In this document: positions 11,743 through 21,600 of the stretch, one piece after another
Numbering within the stretch: position 1 is the stretch's first letter
Layout: the number at the start of each line of letters is the position of its first letter
Assembly (NCBI GenBank): GCA_037349105.1
Contig: JAYJMM010000042.1
Span: 475,501 to 539,500, forward strand
DNA: 64,000 nt
Direction: 5' to 3'
Source of the DNA: Limnomonas spitsbergensis
Taxonomy: Eukaryota > Chlorophyta > Chlorophyceae > Chlamydomonadales
Notes under the pieces: generated by a model
Databases searched by the model: none
Seen by the model: the letters and a program-made list of their open reading frames with translations, nothing else
Told to the model about the DNA's origin: nothing
Made by a program: the position numbers and the translations under genes

Positions 11743-14383
11743 ATGACACGTCTTGTGCCTGCCGAAATCTGTCTCTTCTTGTGCCTGACATGCACCCTGT
11801 TGAGCACGGGATTTGCAGTCAAATTCGACCCTCTCTATGCGCTCACACATTGGGGGACAAATACTCTATCTCAACTCCATGTGCGTTATTGCATGCATTT
11901 TTAGTTCAGCAGTGCGTCAGTCGCCGCTTAATCCCTGCCAGGGTCTCAATATGCTTGCATGCCTGGTTGTAAGAGCTAAAGACTTTTCCACAAACAGAGG
12001 GAAACCTTGAACAGTCTATGCAGCACATTGCAGAAACTCAGTATGTCATCTTCATATCGATTTTGCATTGACTCTGCTTGCGTTGTGCTGAGCATGTGCC
12101 TTCCTTGAACGTTGTGTACACCTCGGGCCCGAATGCAGTACGAGGAATTTGAAAAAAGCTCAGAGGAATCTGCTGCCAACCTCCTGCCGCTTCCAAGCCC
12201 ACCCAGCCCACCCAGCCCAAAGGTATGAGGCACACCAGTCATGCATGCCACACATAATGACCGCATTTTTGTGTGCATACTTCCGCTACAATGCAGCTAT
12301 ACAACATGCTAATACCGAGGTGGCCTAGTGCAGCAAGCCCTGCTGCTTGGGCCTCTGGCCATAGGCCTGCCAGCCAATAGTTGGTTTCAACTGTCCCGGC
12401 GGCCCTCCCAAGCTGTTTTGGCGCACACCAAAATTAAGACTGATGATGATGGACATGTGCTGCTGAAGACCCTAATGAGTAGTAGGAGATTGAAGTGATT
12501 GTATAAACATTCTTTATTCCAGCAGAGCATCACATTGGATGTATGGGACAGGTGCCCGCAAATGGTTTCGCACGCTGCATGAACTAGGACCGCGAGCTAT
12601 TAAACGCTGACCGCCCCTAGACAAGCCACCAACACACAACCGCACCCCAGTGGCGTGAGAATGAACCCCATAGGCTGTTGTGAATGTCGCCTTTTCTGAC
12701 TGTAGCAGTTTTCGGGCACCTGTCCCATGCATCAAATGTGATGCACCGCTGGACTAAAAAAAATGCACAAAAACTTAACAGCTTGCAGTGACTTCCTGGT
12801 AGTAAACACCTTACTGTTGGGAACTAAATGTTGCATCATGATTCCATGCATCTCCCCTCAAGACTGCACCATTCAAACGCATGGCATTTCTCCTTTTTGC
12901 AGGACACTCCCAGCCCTCCAGCTCCATTACTCAGCCCTCCAGCTCCGTTACCCAGCCCTCCAGCTTCGTTACCCAGCCCTCCAGCTCCGTTGCCCAGCCC
13001 TCCAGCTCCGTTACCCATTCCTCCAGCTCCGTTACCCAGCCCTCCAGCTCAGTTACCCAGCCCTCCAGCTCAGTTACCCATTCCTCCAGCTCCGTTACCC
13101 AGCCCTCCAGCTCAGTTACCCAGCCCTCCAGCTCAGTTACCCAGCCCTCCAGCTCCGTTACCCAGCCCTCCAGCTCCGTTACCCAGCCCTCCAGCTCAGT
13201 TACCCAGCCCTCCAGCTCAGTTACTTAGCCCACCAGCTCCGTTACCCAGCCCTCCAGCTCCGTTACTTAGCCCTCCAGCTCTGTTACCCAGCCCTCCAGC
13301 TCCGTTACCCAGCCCTCCAGCTCCGTTACCCAGCCCTCCAGCTCCATCGCCCAGCCCACGAGCTCCGTTACCCAGCCCTCCAGCTCCGTTACCCAGCCCT
13401 CCAGCTCCGTTACCCAGCCCTCCAGCTCCGTTACCCAGCCCTCCAGCTCCGATACCCAGCCCTCCAGCTCCATTAACCAGCCCTCCAGCTCCATCGCCCA
13501 GCCCACGAGCTCCGTTACCCAGTCCACCAGCTCCGAAACCCAGCCCCTCATTTCCCAAACCGAAGCTTAAGGGTGGATCTTCGCGGCCTCCTTCGGCAAA
13601 GAAGGAGAAGTGCGATGATAAGCAGCCCGAAAAAGGGTCACCTTGCCATATACAGGTGGGAAGCAAAACTATATATTTAAATGTTCTTCAGCTTAGGTTC
13701 AGCTACATCACAGTCGGCGGCCATAGGAACTTAAGGCTGAACCCCTGCTGCCTGGGCCACCGGCGTAAGGATTGGTCCCAATTGGTCCGGGGGTGGCCGC
13801 TCGGCGGTCCCCTAATGTGTTGGTAGGACACACAACCAGTCTCAAATAGATACCCATACAGGCAGGCCCACGCCGGTGTTTTATTTAGTGCGCTTAATCT
13901 ACAATCCAGCTACATCATGGCCTACGGGGAGGCTGGGTGCAGCGAGCCCTGTGGCTGAGGCCAAGTCCCGTATGCTGTCTATGGTGTTGTCCCCGTCGGT
14001 ATGACAGTGGTCGCTGCCAGTCAGGCCTCCAAAGGTGGACTGGTGCACACTAATAATAGAAGTGTCCAATAGGCCATGGGACCTGGGACCTGGGACCTGG
14101 GACCTGGGACCTGGGACCTGGGACCTGGATCGTGGGACCTGAAACCTGAAACCTGAAACCTGAAACCTGAAACCTGAAACCTGAAATCTGAAACCTGGAT
14201 CTGATTGGAGGCCCTTGACAATGATTTTTGCTTCGAATGACAATTTGCTGGTGCTATGAGAAGTTCACGAAACTCAACATTATGCAGAAAGTCACGGCTT
14301 TTGTTTCAACATGCGTTTCTTGCTCTTTACAGAAAGAACAAATATTGCCTGAAAATACATTTCTCCTCTCGTTACCGGCATGA
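11743..14383 (+). CDS. Secreted Pro-rich (hydroxyproline-rich type) protein
   Basis: The model has exons 11743-11880, 12139-12222, 12903-13655 and, less surely, 14333-14383. All junctions are phase 0 with GTGCGT/GCAG, GTATGA/GCAG and GTGGGA/ACAG borders. Exon 1 starts MTRLVPAEICLFLCLTCTLL, a clear signal peptide. Exon 2 ends in LPSPPSPPSPK. Exon 3 holds over 40 repeats of SPPAPLP/SPPAQLP and ends with a basic PKPSPSFPKPKLKGG segment and KCDDKQPEKGSPCHIQ. Such (S)PPxP tracts are prolyl-hydroxylated and arabinosylated in green-algal wall or extracellular matrix proteins such as pherophorins and extensins. No pherophorin globular domain is visible, so the family assignment stops at HRGP. Introns 2 and 3 hold dispersed elements B and D. 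The last exon, ending LLSLPA, is the weakest part. Confidence 0.6.
12295..12432 (+). repeat. Dispersed element B
   Basis: It includes TGCAGCAAGCCCTGCTGCTT, GGCCATAGGCCTGCCAGCC and TTTTGGCGCACACC, within intron 2 of the Pro-rich protein gene. Confidence 0.7.
12518..12758. mobile_element. Element D: MITE-like, about 43-bp inverted ends
   Basis: The left end (ATTCCAGCAGAGCATCACAT, then TGGGACAGGTGCCCG) is matched by the reverse complement of the right end (CGGGCACCTGTCCCATGCAT, then GCACCGCTGGACT). It is about 240 bp with no coding capacity. Single ends of the same family occur at 8641-8710, 17190-17260, 17966-18010, 18270-18325 and 39070-39110. Confidence 0.75.
12905..13550 (+). repeat. 15-bp coding repeat in the Pro-rich exon
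   Basis: The unit is CCAGCTCCGTTACCCAGCCC with variants, in register with codons for Ser-Pro-Pro-Ala-Pro/Gln-Leu. It is the coding repeat of exon 3 and also opens long artefactual frames on the other strand. Confidence 0.9.
13688..14055 (+). repeat. Two tandem copies of dispersed element B
   Basis: The first (13688-13840) has AGCTACATCACAGTCGGCGG, CTGCTGCCTGGGCCACCGGC and GGTGGCCGCTCGGCGGTCCC. The second (13895-14055) begins CAGCTACATCATGGCCTACG and ends CAAAGGTGGACTGGTGCAC. Confidence 0.75.
14074..14205. repeat. Two adjoining 7-bp arrays
   Basis: A run of (GGGACCT)n passes directly into (GAAACCT)n. They look like one ancestral 7-mer that diverged in the middle. The array is intronic in the Pro-rich gene model. 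Confidence 0.9.
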
Positions 14384-14900
14384 TCAGGCCATAGGTATAG
14401 AGAAATGGAGATGGCACTCACCTTCATGCTCTTATGCTGCACAGAAACTGGTTGGACAATGCAGGGCTTCTTGGCTAATCGAAGGGGGATACTGGTGAGT
14501 GCTTGCATGCATCAGGGTGTATGAATGTATTTTAGTGCGTGACACAACATATCCACCCCCGCCACCACTGGGCCATGGGGACCCAATCTTGACCGGACGA
14601 TGGCCGATGGCCCAAGCCATCTTCCGGACCCCTCTCCCTCCTCTGGTGTGGGCAAGGTTTTCTCTTTCAGGGCTGGGGGGCCCAACTCCTGGACACGTGG
14701 AAATCCTGAATATATATTCCCCAAATGAAGGCTTCCTGCAACATTCCCTGCTGACTGAAGTCCACATTGTAGCTAAAGCCACATTGAGAATTGTAGCATT
14801 CAAATGGCAAGCTCAGTCAACCACATTTCTTCACCATATCAGCCTTTGACATGCTATCCATTTCGTGGTATGGTACGTGACACCCTCTAATTGCTCACTC
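14384..14900. other. No supported gene
   Basis: No domain or splice-phase chain was found. The stretch lies between the weak last exon of the Pro-rich model and the MITE. Confidence 0.4.
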
Positions 14901-15114
14901 TTAGGGGTAGGTCAGACTGCGTTGCGTTTGAGGTTGCGTTTGGACTTCCAAACGCAAACGCAGACGCGAAACGCAGGGGGGGGCGGGGTAGCGTTTGGAT
15001 AAAACATTGGTATGTTTAAATGGAATCAACTGCGCACGTATCTTCTGATAGGCTATTTACGATTATGAATGTCAAACGCAACCCACCAAACGCGATAGTC
15101 TGACCGACCCCTAA
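14901..15114. mobile_element. MITE with terminal inverted repeats
   Basis: The left end TTAGGGGTAGGTCAGACTGC and the reverse complement of the right end, TTAGGGGTCGGTCAGACTAT, pair over about 28 bp and continue into GCGTTTG. A TA dinucleotide sits at both borders and could be the target duplication, as in Tc1/mariner- or PIF-type elements. Inside is a perfect hairpin, GCGTTTGGA-CT-TCCAAACGC. At 214 bp with no open frame it must be non-autonomous. Confidence 0.8.
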
Positions 15115-15124
15115 CTGCCCTCTT

Positions 15125-15250
15125 TTTGCTCACTCTTGTTTCTCACACTTGCTTCTCACCCAGTGTGCACTTACTGCTCACTCTTGCTTCTCACACTTGC
15201 TTCTCACTCTGCACTTACTGCTCACTCTTACTGCTCACTCTCTGCAGCAA
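15125..15250. repeat. Degenerate (T)CTCACTCTTGCT repeat
   Basis: About nine imperfect copies of CTCACTCTTGCTTCTCACAC-like sequence occur here. Confidence 0.7.
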
Positions 15251-16014
15251 GAAGACTTGCGGCTTTTCACCTTGCTGAATTGCTGACCCAACGGCATTGC
15301 CTCCTCAGCCAAGCCTGCCCTTTAAGGGTGGCAGCTGAATAGCTGAAGGTATGGCAACTACCTTACAGCGGTTCCTGCATTTGAAAGGCAAGGGTCAGAA
15401 TTGCTGAAGATATGACAGCGTCCCAGGAGTGCTTGCATTTTGAAGGGCAGCTGCATAATTATGGTTGGCTATGGCAGTGTTCCCTTCACGAGCATTTTTT
15501 GATGAGCCGATATGATGCTGATCCAACGTCAATACCCCGCCAGCAGCACCTGCATTTTGAGGGAGACAGCTGTTGGATGGAACGATCGTTTTTTAGCTTA
15601 TGAGGCTAGCACATTATAATAAAAACGACTAAGGACTCCATATAAAAGTCTGCAGCTCACAGGGAGGCCGTATGCTCTGAATAGTGGCCTATTTTGCTTG
15701 GACTCCCCGCGTGTACCTAAGGCCGGCCTTTACCCAAATGGCCTTAACCCCTTTGACCTTACAGTATCGGTTGAAGTGTACAACACCACTGCTCTAGTAG
15801 TTCACAAGTAATCATAATACTTTTCTATGAAATTCAGACCTAAGATTCACACCTGGGCATGTCTGCTTCCAATGCCCTAGCGTGAAGGAGAGGCTTAGGG
15901 AGAGAAGTTGGGCAGGCCCCCCGGGGGGCGCCAAAGACTTTCAATATTTGAACTGGGGCAGGCTTGGATGTGAGGCTCTCACTTCTGTTGAGGACGTTAT
16001 ACGCTTTTGTTGAG
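15251..16014. other. No supported gene
   Basis: Short open frames only. GCATTTTGA-type phrases recur around 15375, 15435 and 15550, suggesting an old local duplication. Confidence 0.4.
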
Positions 16015-16266
16015 GCCTAGATTTGTTGCTTTTCTTTGCTTTCTTGAGGAAAAGGTTTGAGAGGGGCAAAGGTACTTCAGGCTGCCTTTTCCTTTGGGGG
16101 GGGGTATATTCCTTTCTCCTTTGTGTATTTCTCCTTCTTAAAAAAAGAGGAAGAAATATCCCCCCTCTTTCCCTCTTACCTCAAGTTTCTTTTCTTCCAA
16201 CGGGACAGTTGGGCGCCCTCGCGGCCGAGCCTTTCTGAGCAGGGCCCAGAGGTGTAATGTCATTGA
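16015..16266 (-). repeat. Dispersed element A, long copy
   Basis: Its reverse complement matches 34305-34520 along nearly its whole length, from the CCCAGAGGTGTAATGTCATT head through GGGCGCCC and ACTGTCCCGTTGG to a purine-rich tail with AGGCAGCCTGAAGTACC and TTTGCCCC. Confidence 0.85.
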
Positions 16267-16774
16267 CACCTGGGCCACACTGTGGTTCTCTGCTGTTGGA
16301 AAAATCAAGGGGCCATGTGTACTTCCCTTTTTGGTAAGGGGGTTCAAAGGCTAGTTCAACCAAGTCATTACAGGAAGATCTAACTATTATTTAAGGGTTG
16401 AATTGTCTGAATGACTGGAATTTCTGCCATTTTTATTCCGAGGCAAGACCACAATGTGTGTCAACGTACCGCTCCATTAAATCTATTTCTTCTGACCTGG
16501 ATTTGAAGCTTTTGATGGATGTGGTGAACCTTGAAGCCCACGGAGAATAAACAGTGTGCTTGTAGACGCTGATCGCTCTTGGATGGATTTCTGTATTGAA
16601 GGTTGCAAGATACTGCTAAAACATGGACGAAAAAATGCGGTCAGATCACTAGTGAACCGATGTTTGTCTCAAAGATGGTTTAACAACTTCACCCCTTTGA
16701 TTGTTTTTCAAAAGGGATATTATATACCGTGCAAACTAGTTCACGATCCTCTCTCTCACACTGTCAAGATTGTT

Positions 16775-16925
16775 GGGTTCCATGTTCCTGCCTCCGCCGA
16801 CATGGCTTCATCATGGCCCTGCTTATGCGTGGTAATAGGAATTGAGCTTGCTCACCCCCCACCAGCCCCACGTGGCCGAGCATTAAGCAAGGCCCAGCGT
16901 GTATGCACTGTTCTAAACCAGCCCC
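16775..16925 (-). repeat. Dispersed element E
   Basis: This reverse-oriented copy shares GGAATTGAGCT, CCAGCCCCACGTGGCCGAGC and TATGCACTGTTCTA with 50640-50795. Confidence 0.7.
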
Positions 16926-16999
16926 CGCAGCCGAGCAGGGCCCAGCGGTTAGGCATCATCATAAACTCCACCCTTTCAATTGCCATGTCCACCAGTTCA

Positions 17000-17965
17000 T
17001 GACGCTACACATCCGGGCCCTGCTAAAAAAGGCTCGACTGCGCAGGCGCCTACTTAAAGGGGGCATCACCACGTGCATCAGTGTTGATTTGGACGCGCAC
17101 CAGGCCACCACTGGCACTCCGCTGCTCAGCCGAAAGGGATGGGCTGATAAGAACTTAACCTGGATCGGCCTACGGACAGTGACAGAATCACACCATTTTT
17201 TCAGTCCTCCAGAGCATCATCAATTTATGTGTGGCAGGTGCTCGATAATCGTTTTGACGCTACACAGACCAGGAGAGCAGGCTTAAAAGAAGCACCCAAG
17301 GCTGGCTGCCAACGCACAACCACCGACCAGTGGCGTAGGAATGACTTCCTGCAGCGATTTTTTCTAATGGAAGGCAAACCCCAATACAAAAACTTCAGCT
17401 GGACACCACGAACGAAATTAGGAAAGTGACTGAACTTTGACAGTTATGAGATGACCATTCATTTAGTCTGCTGGTCGATACGTAACAAGCCAACTCAGAA
17501 AGATTTTACATCACGGTAAGCCTTTTGTAAGGACGAGTTACAGGACAAGTCCGTCTGATCAGTCATCAGTCAAAGCCTTACAAAAGTCATAATTAAAACC
17601 CTTCAAAAACCCTATGATCAAATAAGAATCGACGCGCAACGGCCTGCCGGGGGTGGGCGTGGCCGGAGGGGGGGCAAATTTTGACACGGGCGGCGGACGG
17701 AGGCTGGGGGCCTCTTGTGTTCCAAGGGCAAGCATATCACACCACCAACTAAATGCCCCACCCAAGCTACAGAAATTAAGAGAAACACCAATATGATAAG
17801 CAGGAATCATGTCCCAGCTCGGAACTTGAGCCGAATTCCAGCTTTAAGCTAAGGAAGCACCTGCACACTATGCCGTAAGTCAATTTTTGTAGCAGTGCAG
17901 CTGGAGGGGCGCACGAGCACACCAAGCAGGCAAACTGCGCCACTGGGGTCTATGAGGATTTTGTG
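17000..17965. other. No gene; element A and D fragments
   Basis: An element A head (CGCTACACATCCGGGCCCTG) lies at 17000-17060 and an element D end at 17190-17260. The rest shows nothing recognisable. Confidence 0.5.
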
Positions 17966-18330
17966 GACCTTTTTCAGTCCAGCAAAACGTCATATTTCTA
18001 CCGAGGCACAAGTAGTCATCAAGTGTTTCTTTCTTCCGTGGCTCAGCAACCAGTCAGGTACCTCCCTGCGTCCATCCAGAGGAATCATGCATGGCCTGAC
18101 ATGGTGCTCGACTGCTCAGGCCGCTGGCCGGCCCAAGTGAGGTCCCCATCATGCTTTTTCCGGGCAACGAACAGCCCACAGCAGGTGGCATCCGAGCCAG
18201 ATAAAAAGAAACACTATCTCCCCTGGCTTTTCGCTTGCTGTCCTAGTTCATTGCGTGCTCGCAACGGTTCACGGGCACCTGTCCCATGCATCAAATCTGA
18301 TGCTCCGCTGAACTGTAAAAACTTCACAAC
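17966..18330. mobile_element. Element D relative, degraded
   Basis: The right end CGGGCACCTGTCCCATGCAT followed by CTGATGCTCCGCTGAACTG is well kept. The left end (TTTTTCAGTCCAGCAAAACG) is diverged. An element B-like segment (GGCCGCTGGCCGGCCCAAGT) lies inside. Confidence 0.5.
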
Positions 18331-18477
18331 ACTTGGCCACCCAGTGTCCAGGAAAGGAGGGACCCGATTAAGAAGGTCGCAGATCCAGTGTCCCGCCTCC
18401 CGCAGCAGGATGATGCGACTGATGTGGGAGCAGCGTTGCTCCTTAACGTGTAAATGAACGGAGCCTCTTGGCGTCAA

Positions 18478-18662
18478 CAGCTGTATCTGGTGTGCGGACC
18501 AGCCGCTTCAGCCAATGAGGCATAGCCAGATCCAAGTGGCACTTTTGTTGCTATCAGCGGCTGGGGCGCACATCAGTCCTTTCACAGCCCATGAAGATCG
18601 TTGCTATCAGCTGCTGCTGACGCGCGCTCCCGTCGCTACACAGCCTATGAAGACCTTGGCTA
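18478..18662 (-). repeat. Copies of the MP-A terminal exon end
   Basis: Read on the minus strand, the end of the last MP-A exon (GCGCGCCCCAGCAGCAGCTG then ATAG) recurs just downstream as GCGCGCGTCAGCAGCAGCTG near 18630 and as a shorter GTGCGCCCCAGCCGCTGATA near 18570. The copied part includes the stop codon. Confidence 0.75.
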
Positions 18663-21600
18663 TCAGCTGCTGCTGGGGCGCGCTTTTGAATCCGCCCATG
18701 CTGCGTAGCCGGTGCCAAGCGCGGACTTCGCCATGAGACCATGCCAGCACCAAAGAAGCATCTGCAGCATCTCGGGCAGAACCTGAACAGCCGCGAAAAG
18801 AACAACACATAAATAACATGGCCTGGGGCCAGTGGGGACTGGGGAGTGGATAAAGGAAGCCACCCATTAGGCCGCTTGGCTGTATGTGTGTGTGTGAGGG
18901 GGGAGGTGACCATGGTTGTTAAAGGACTTGCGGCTGCAATTCAGCTGATTCACGGCCTGCGGCCATGGGGGCCTGGTGCAGCATTTCGGACTGGGCCTGA
19001 ACAGCCACATATAGATCAACACAAAATATGCCGCAGGGCCAATGGGATCTGGGGAGTGGATAAATGAATCACCCGTTCAGCCGCTTGACTGTGTGTCTTT
19101 GTGAGGGGGGAGGTGACCATGACTTTTTGAGGGAGCTGTGGCTGCAATCCAGCTACTTCACAGCTTACAGCTACCATTCAGCTACTTCCCGGCTTACAGC
19201 CGTGGGGGCCTGGTGCAGCATCACAGGTAGACGACCTGGACAGCAATGACACTTGCAGCACAAGGCTCAGGGGGGAACAGGTCCTTAACAGGGCACTTCT
19301 TGTATGCAAGACCGCCACCGGGCAACATGGGACAAAACCTTGAACAGCCCATGGCCGGTGGCCTGAGCAGCAGGGCTTGCTGCACCAGGTCCCAGCGGCC
19401 GTAGGCCATGATGTAGCTGAATGGTAGCTGGATGGTAACTGAATGGTAGCTGAGGCACAAAAGAATAGCCAGTGCTAGGGACCCGTTTGTTTCTTTCGAG
19501 CACCGGAGCACGTCCACCCTCACCACTAGCAAGGGCTTGTTGTACCAGGCGGCCAAAGGCCGAAGTCCAAGCTAAACAATAAACAGCACCACGCACCAGC
19601 ATGGGGAAGAAGAGCTCCTCTCGCTCCAGGATTGAGTCATCGAGGAAGTAGTTGCAGATCAGAAAGGCCGGCGGCAGGATGAGGAACCAGCTACCAACGC
19701 CAAGGAACCGGACCTGGAAGGAAAATAAAGGACAGGATAGGGTACGATAAGGAACCAGCTACCAATGCCAAGGAACCTGACCTGGAAGGAAAATACGGGG
19801 CATGATAGGGCAGGATAAGGAACCAGCTACCAATGCCAAGGAACTGGACCTGAAATGAATATCAGGGTTTCAAATATAAAGATCAGGAACTACAAATTGG
19901 GACATCAGAGACTTCAAATTGAGAGTTCAGGAACTTGCGTGAACGTATGCACACCGCCACTCGGTAATGATTATTAAACAGCTCACAAATCATTTAGAAT
20001 ACAAACCATTTTGTGTTAACAAAATATATACGGTATCATATAGATTTGATTGGCCGGGCATCAAAAAAAGAATTCTCTGCCCTCAGGGCCAACTGTCGAC
20101 AAAAACTCTTAATTTCCGACTGGAAATGGCGTTGACAATCAACAATTAGTCAAACCATAGATCCTTCTATCCCAAACAACATTAACTATGAGGGAAATCA
20201 AATCAAATCTACGGTATAACCTTGCTGGCGTCATAGATGATGGGACAACCTAGCCGCCCACGTGAAATTTCCAGTTTTTTAACTTCAGGAGCCGCGACCC
20301 CTCAGCACCTCCCTCTCCGTCATCAGCTCTGACCATGCACCTAGCCTCATGGCCGATCCAGCAATCCTCGGCTATGATTGTTCCATCCTGGCTGCACGCG
20401 TGCTTGCTTTCCAGGGTTTTAAAAAGTACCGCGATGCTCCTAAACCCTTGGTGTCGACCCCTCTCCTGTCCTCTCTAGTGATCCTTGCATGCCCGCCATC
20501 AGTTTTTTTTCCCTCGTGACTCAGCAACACTTCAGTCTCCGGCCGGAGGCCCCATTTGTGGCCAGCATTGCTGCTTTGTACGCCAGCTGTAGGCCGGTCC
20601 AGGTTTGGCCCCAATCGGGCCTTTGGCAGCAGCGGGGCTGCCTGCCGAAGGTGGATTGGTAGCCAAAAGGAGAAACACTGCCCATCAGACCACTTCAGCT
20701 ATCCACTTTGACCGCCATGGAGGGACTGGGCCGCTGGGGACCGAACCTTGACCACTTTGGCGGCCCACCAGGCAGCCACCACTGGGCCGATGAGGAGCCA
20801 TACCTAGACCTCCCTACGGACGGCGGCCCAAGCAGCATGCCTTGCTGCACCAGGCTTTGCCGGCCATGGGCTGTGATGTAGCTAACTTGTGGCTGAAGTA
20901 CCCCATAATGATCCATGGCTCTTACCAAGCTGTCCGGGTTGCTCTTGCCCTTGCTGTTGCCCTTGTTGTGCTCCTCGTCCTCCAGGTACTGGCTGCCTTT
21001 GAGGACATGGATGCCCTCTGTCACGTACACCCAGCAGGCCAGGGCCAGGAGGGTGATAGAGAGGGAGAGGGCACACAAGCCCTGCACATGTGAGAAATAA
21101 GGGGGGGGGGTGAAAACAGGGGGGGGAATGCTGGGGGGTAGGGTGAGGACGGGGGGGGAATGCGGGGGTGGGTGAAGACGGGTCAGGGAAAGGGGAGTAA
21201 GGAGGGTGCGGAGAATGTATATTCAAAATGTAGGGGCGCAACGGGTAAGCGTTATGCCCGGGGTATATTAACAAATTCTACCTCGAAATGTGTCGAGGGG
21301 GGGGGGGGCGATCTGATCTACCCACTTGCCCTCCTTCCCCCCCATGACCCCTCCCCCCGACCCTTCCTGATTTTTTTGCCTCCCCCCGGACCCCTACCTA
21401 TTCCAAGCCTTTCTCAACCTTCCCCTACCCCCCCAACATCTCACCACACAGGAAACCTTGATCAGCATCTGCGCCGTCTGTACGCCTCTGGGAGTGGCCA
21501 CCTGATAGGTCAGGAAGGCGATAGCAATCGAAAGCCCTGCGATATTAGGGGCGCATGATCCTTTATCCAGCTCTGTACCGATACAGTCAGCAGAAGCATG

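Noticed and set aside
16556..17002. 148-codon plus-strand frame as a gene
   Set aside because: Its 3' half is reverse element E and nothing in the 5' half is recognisable.
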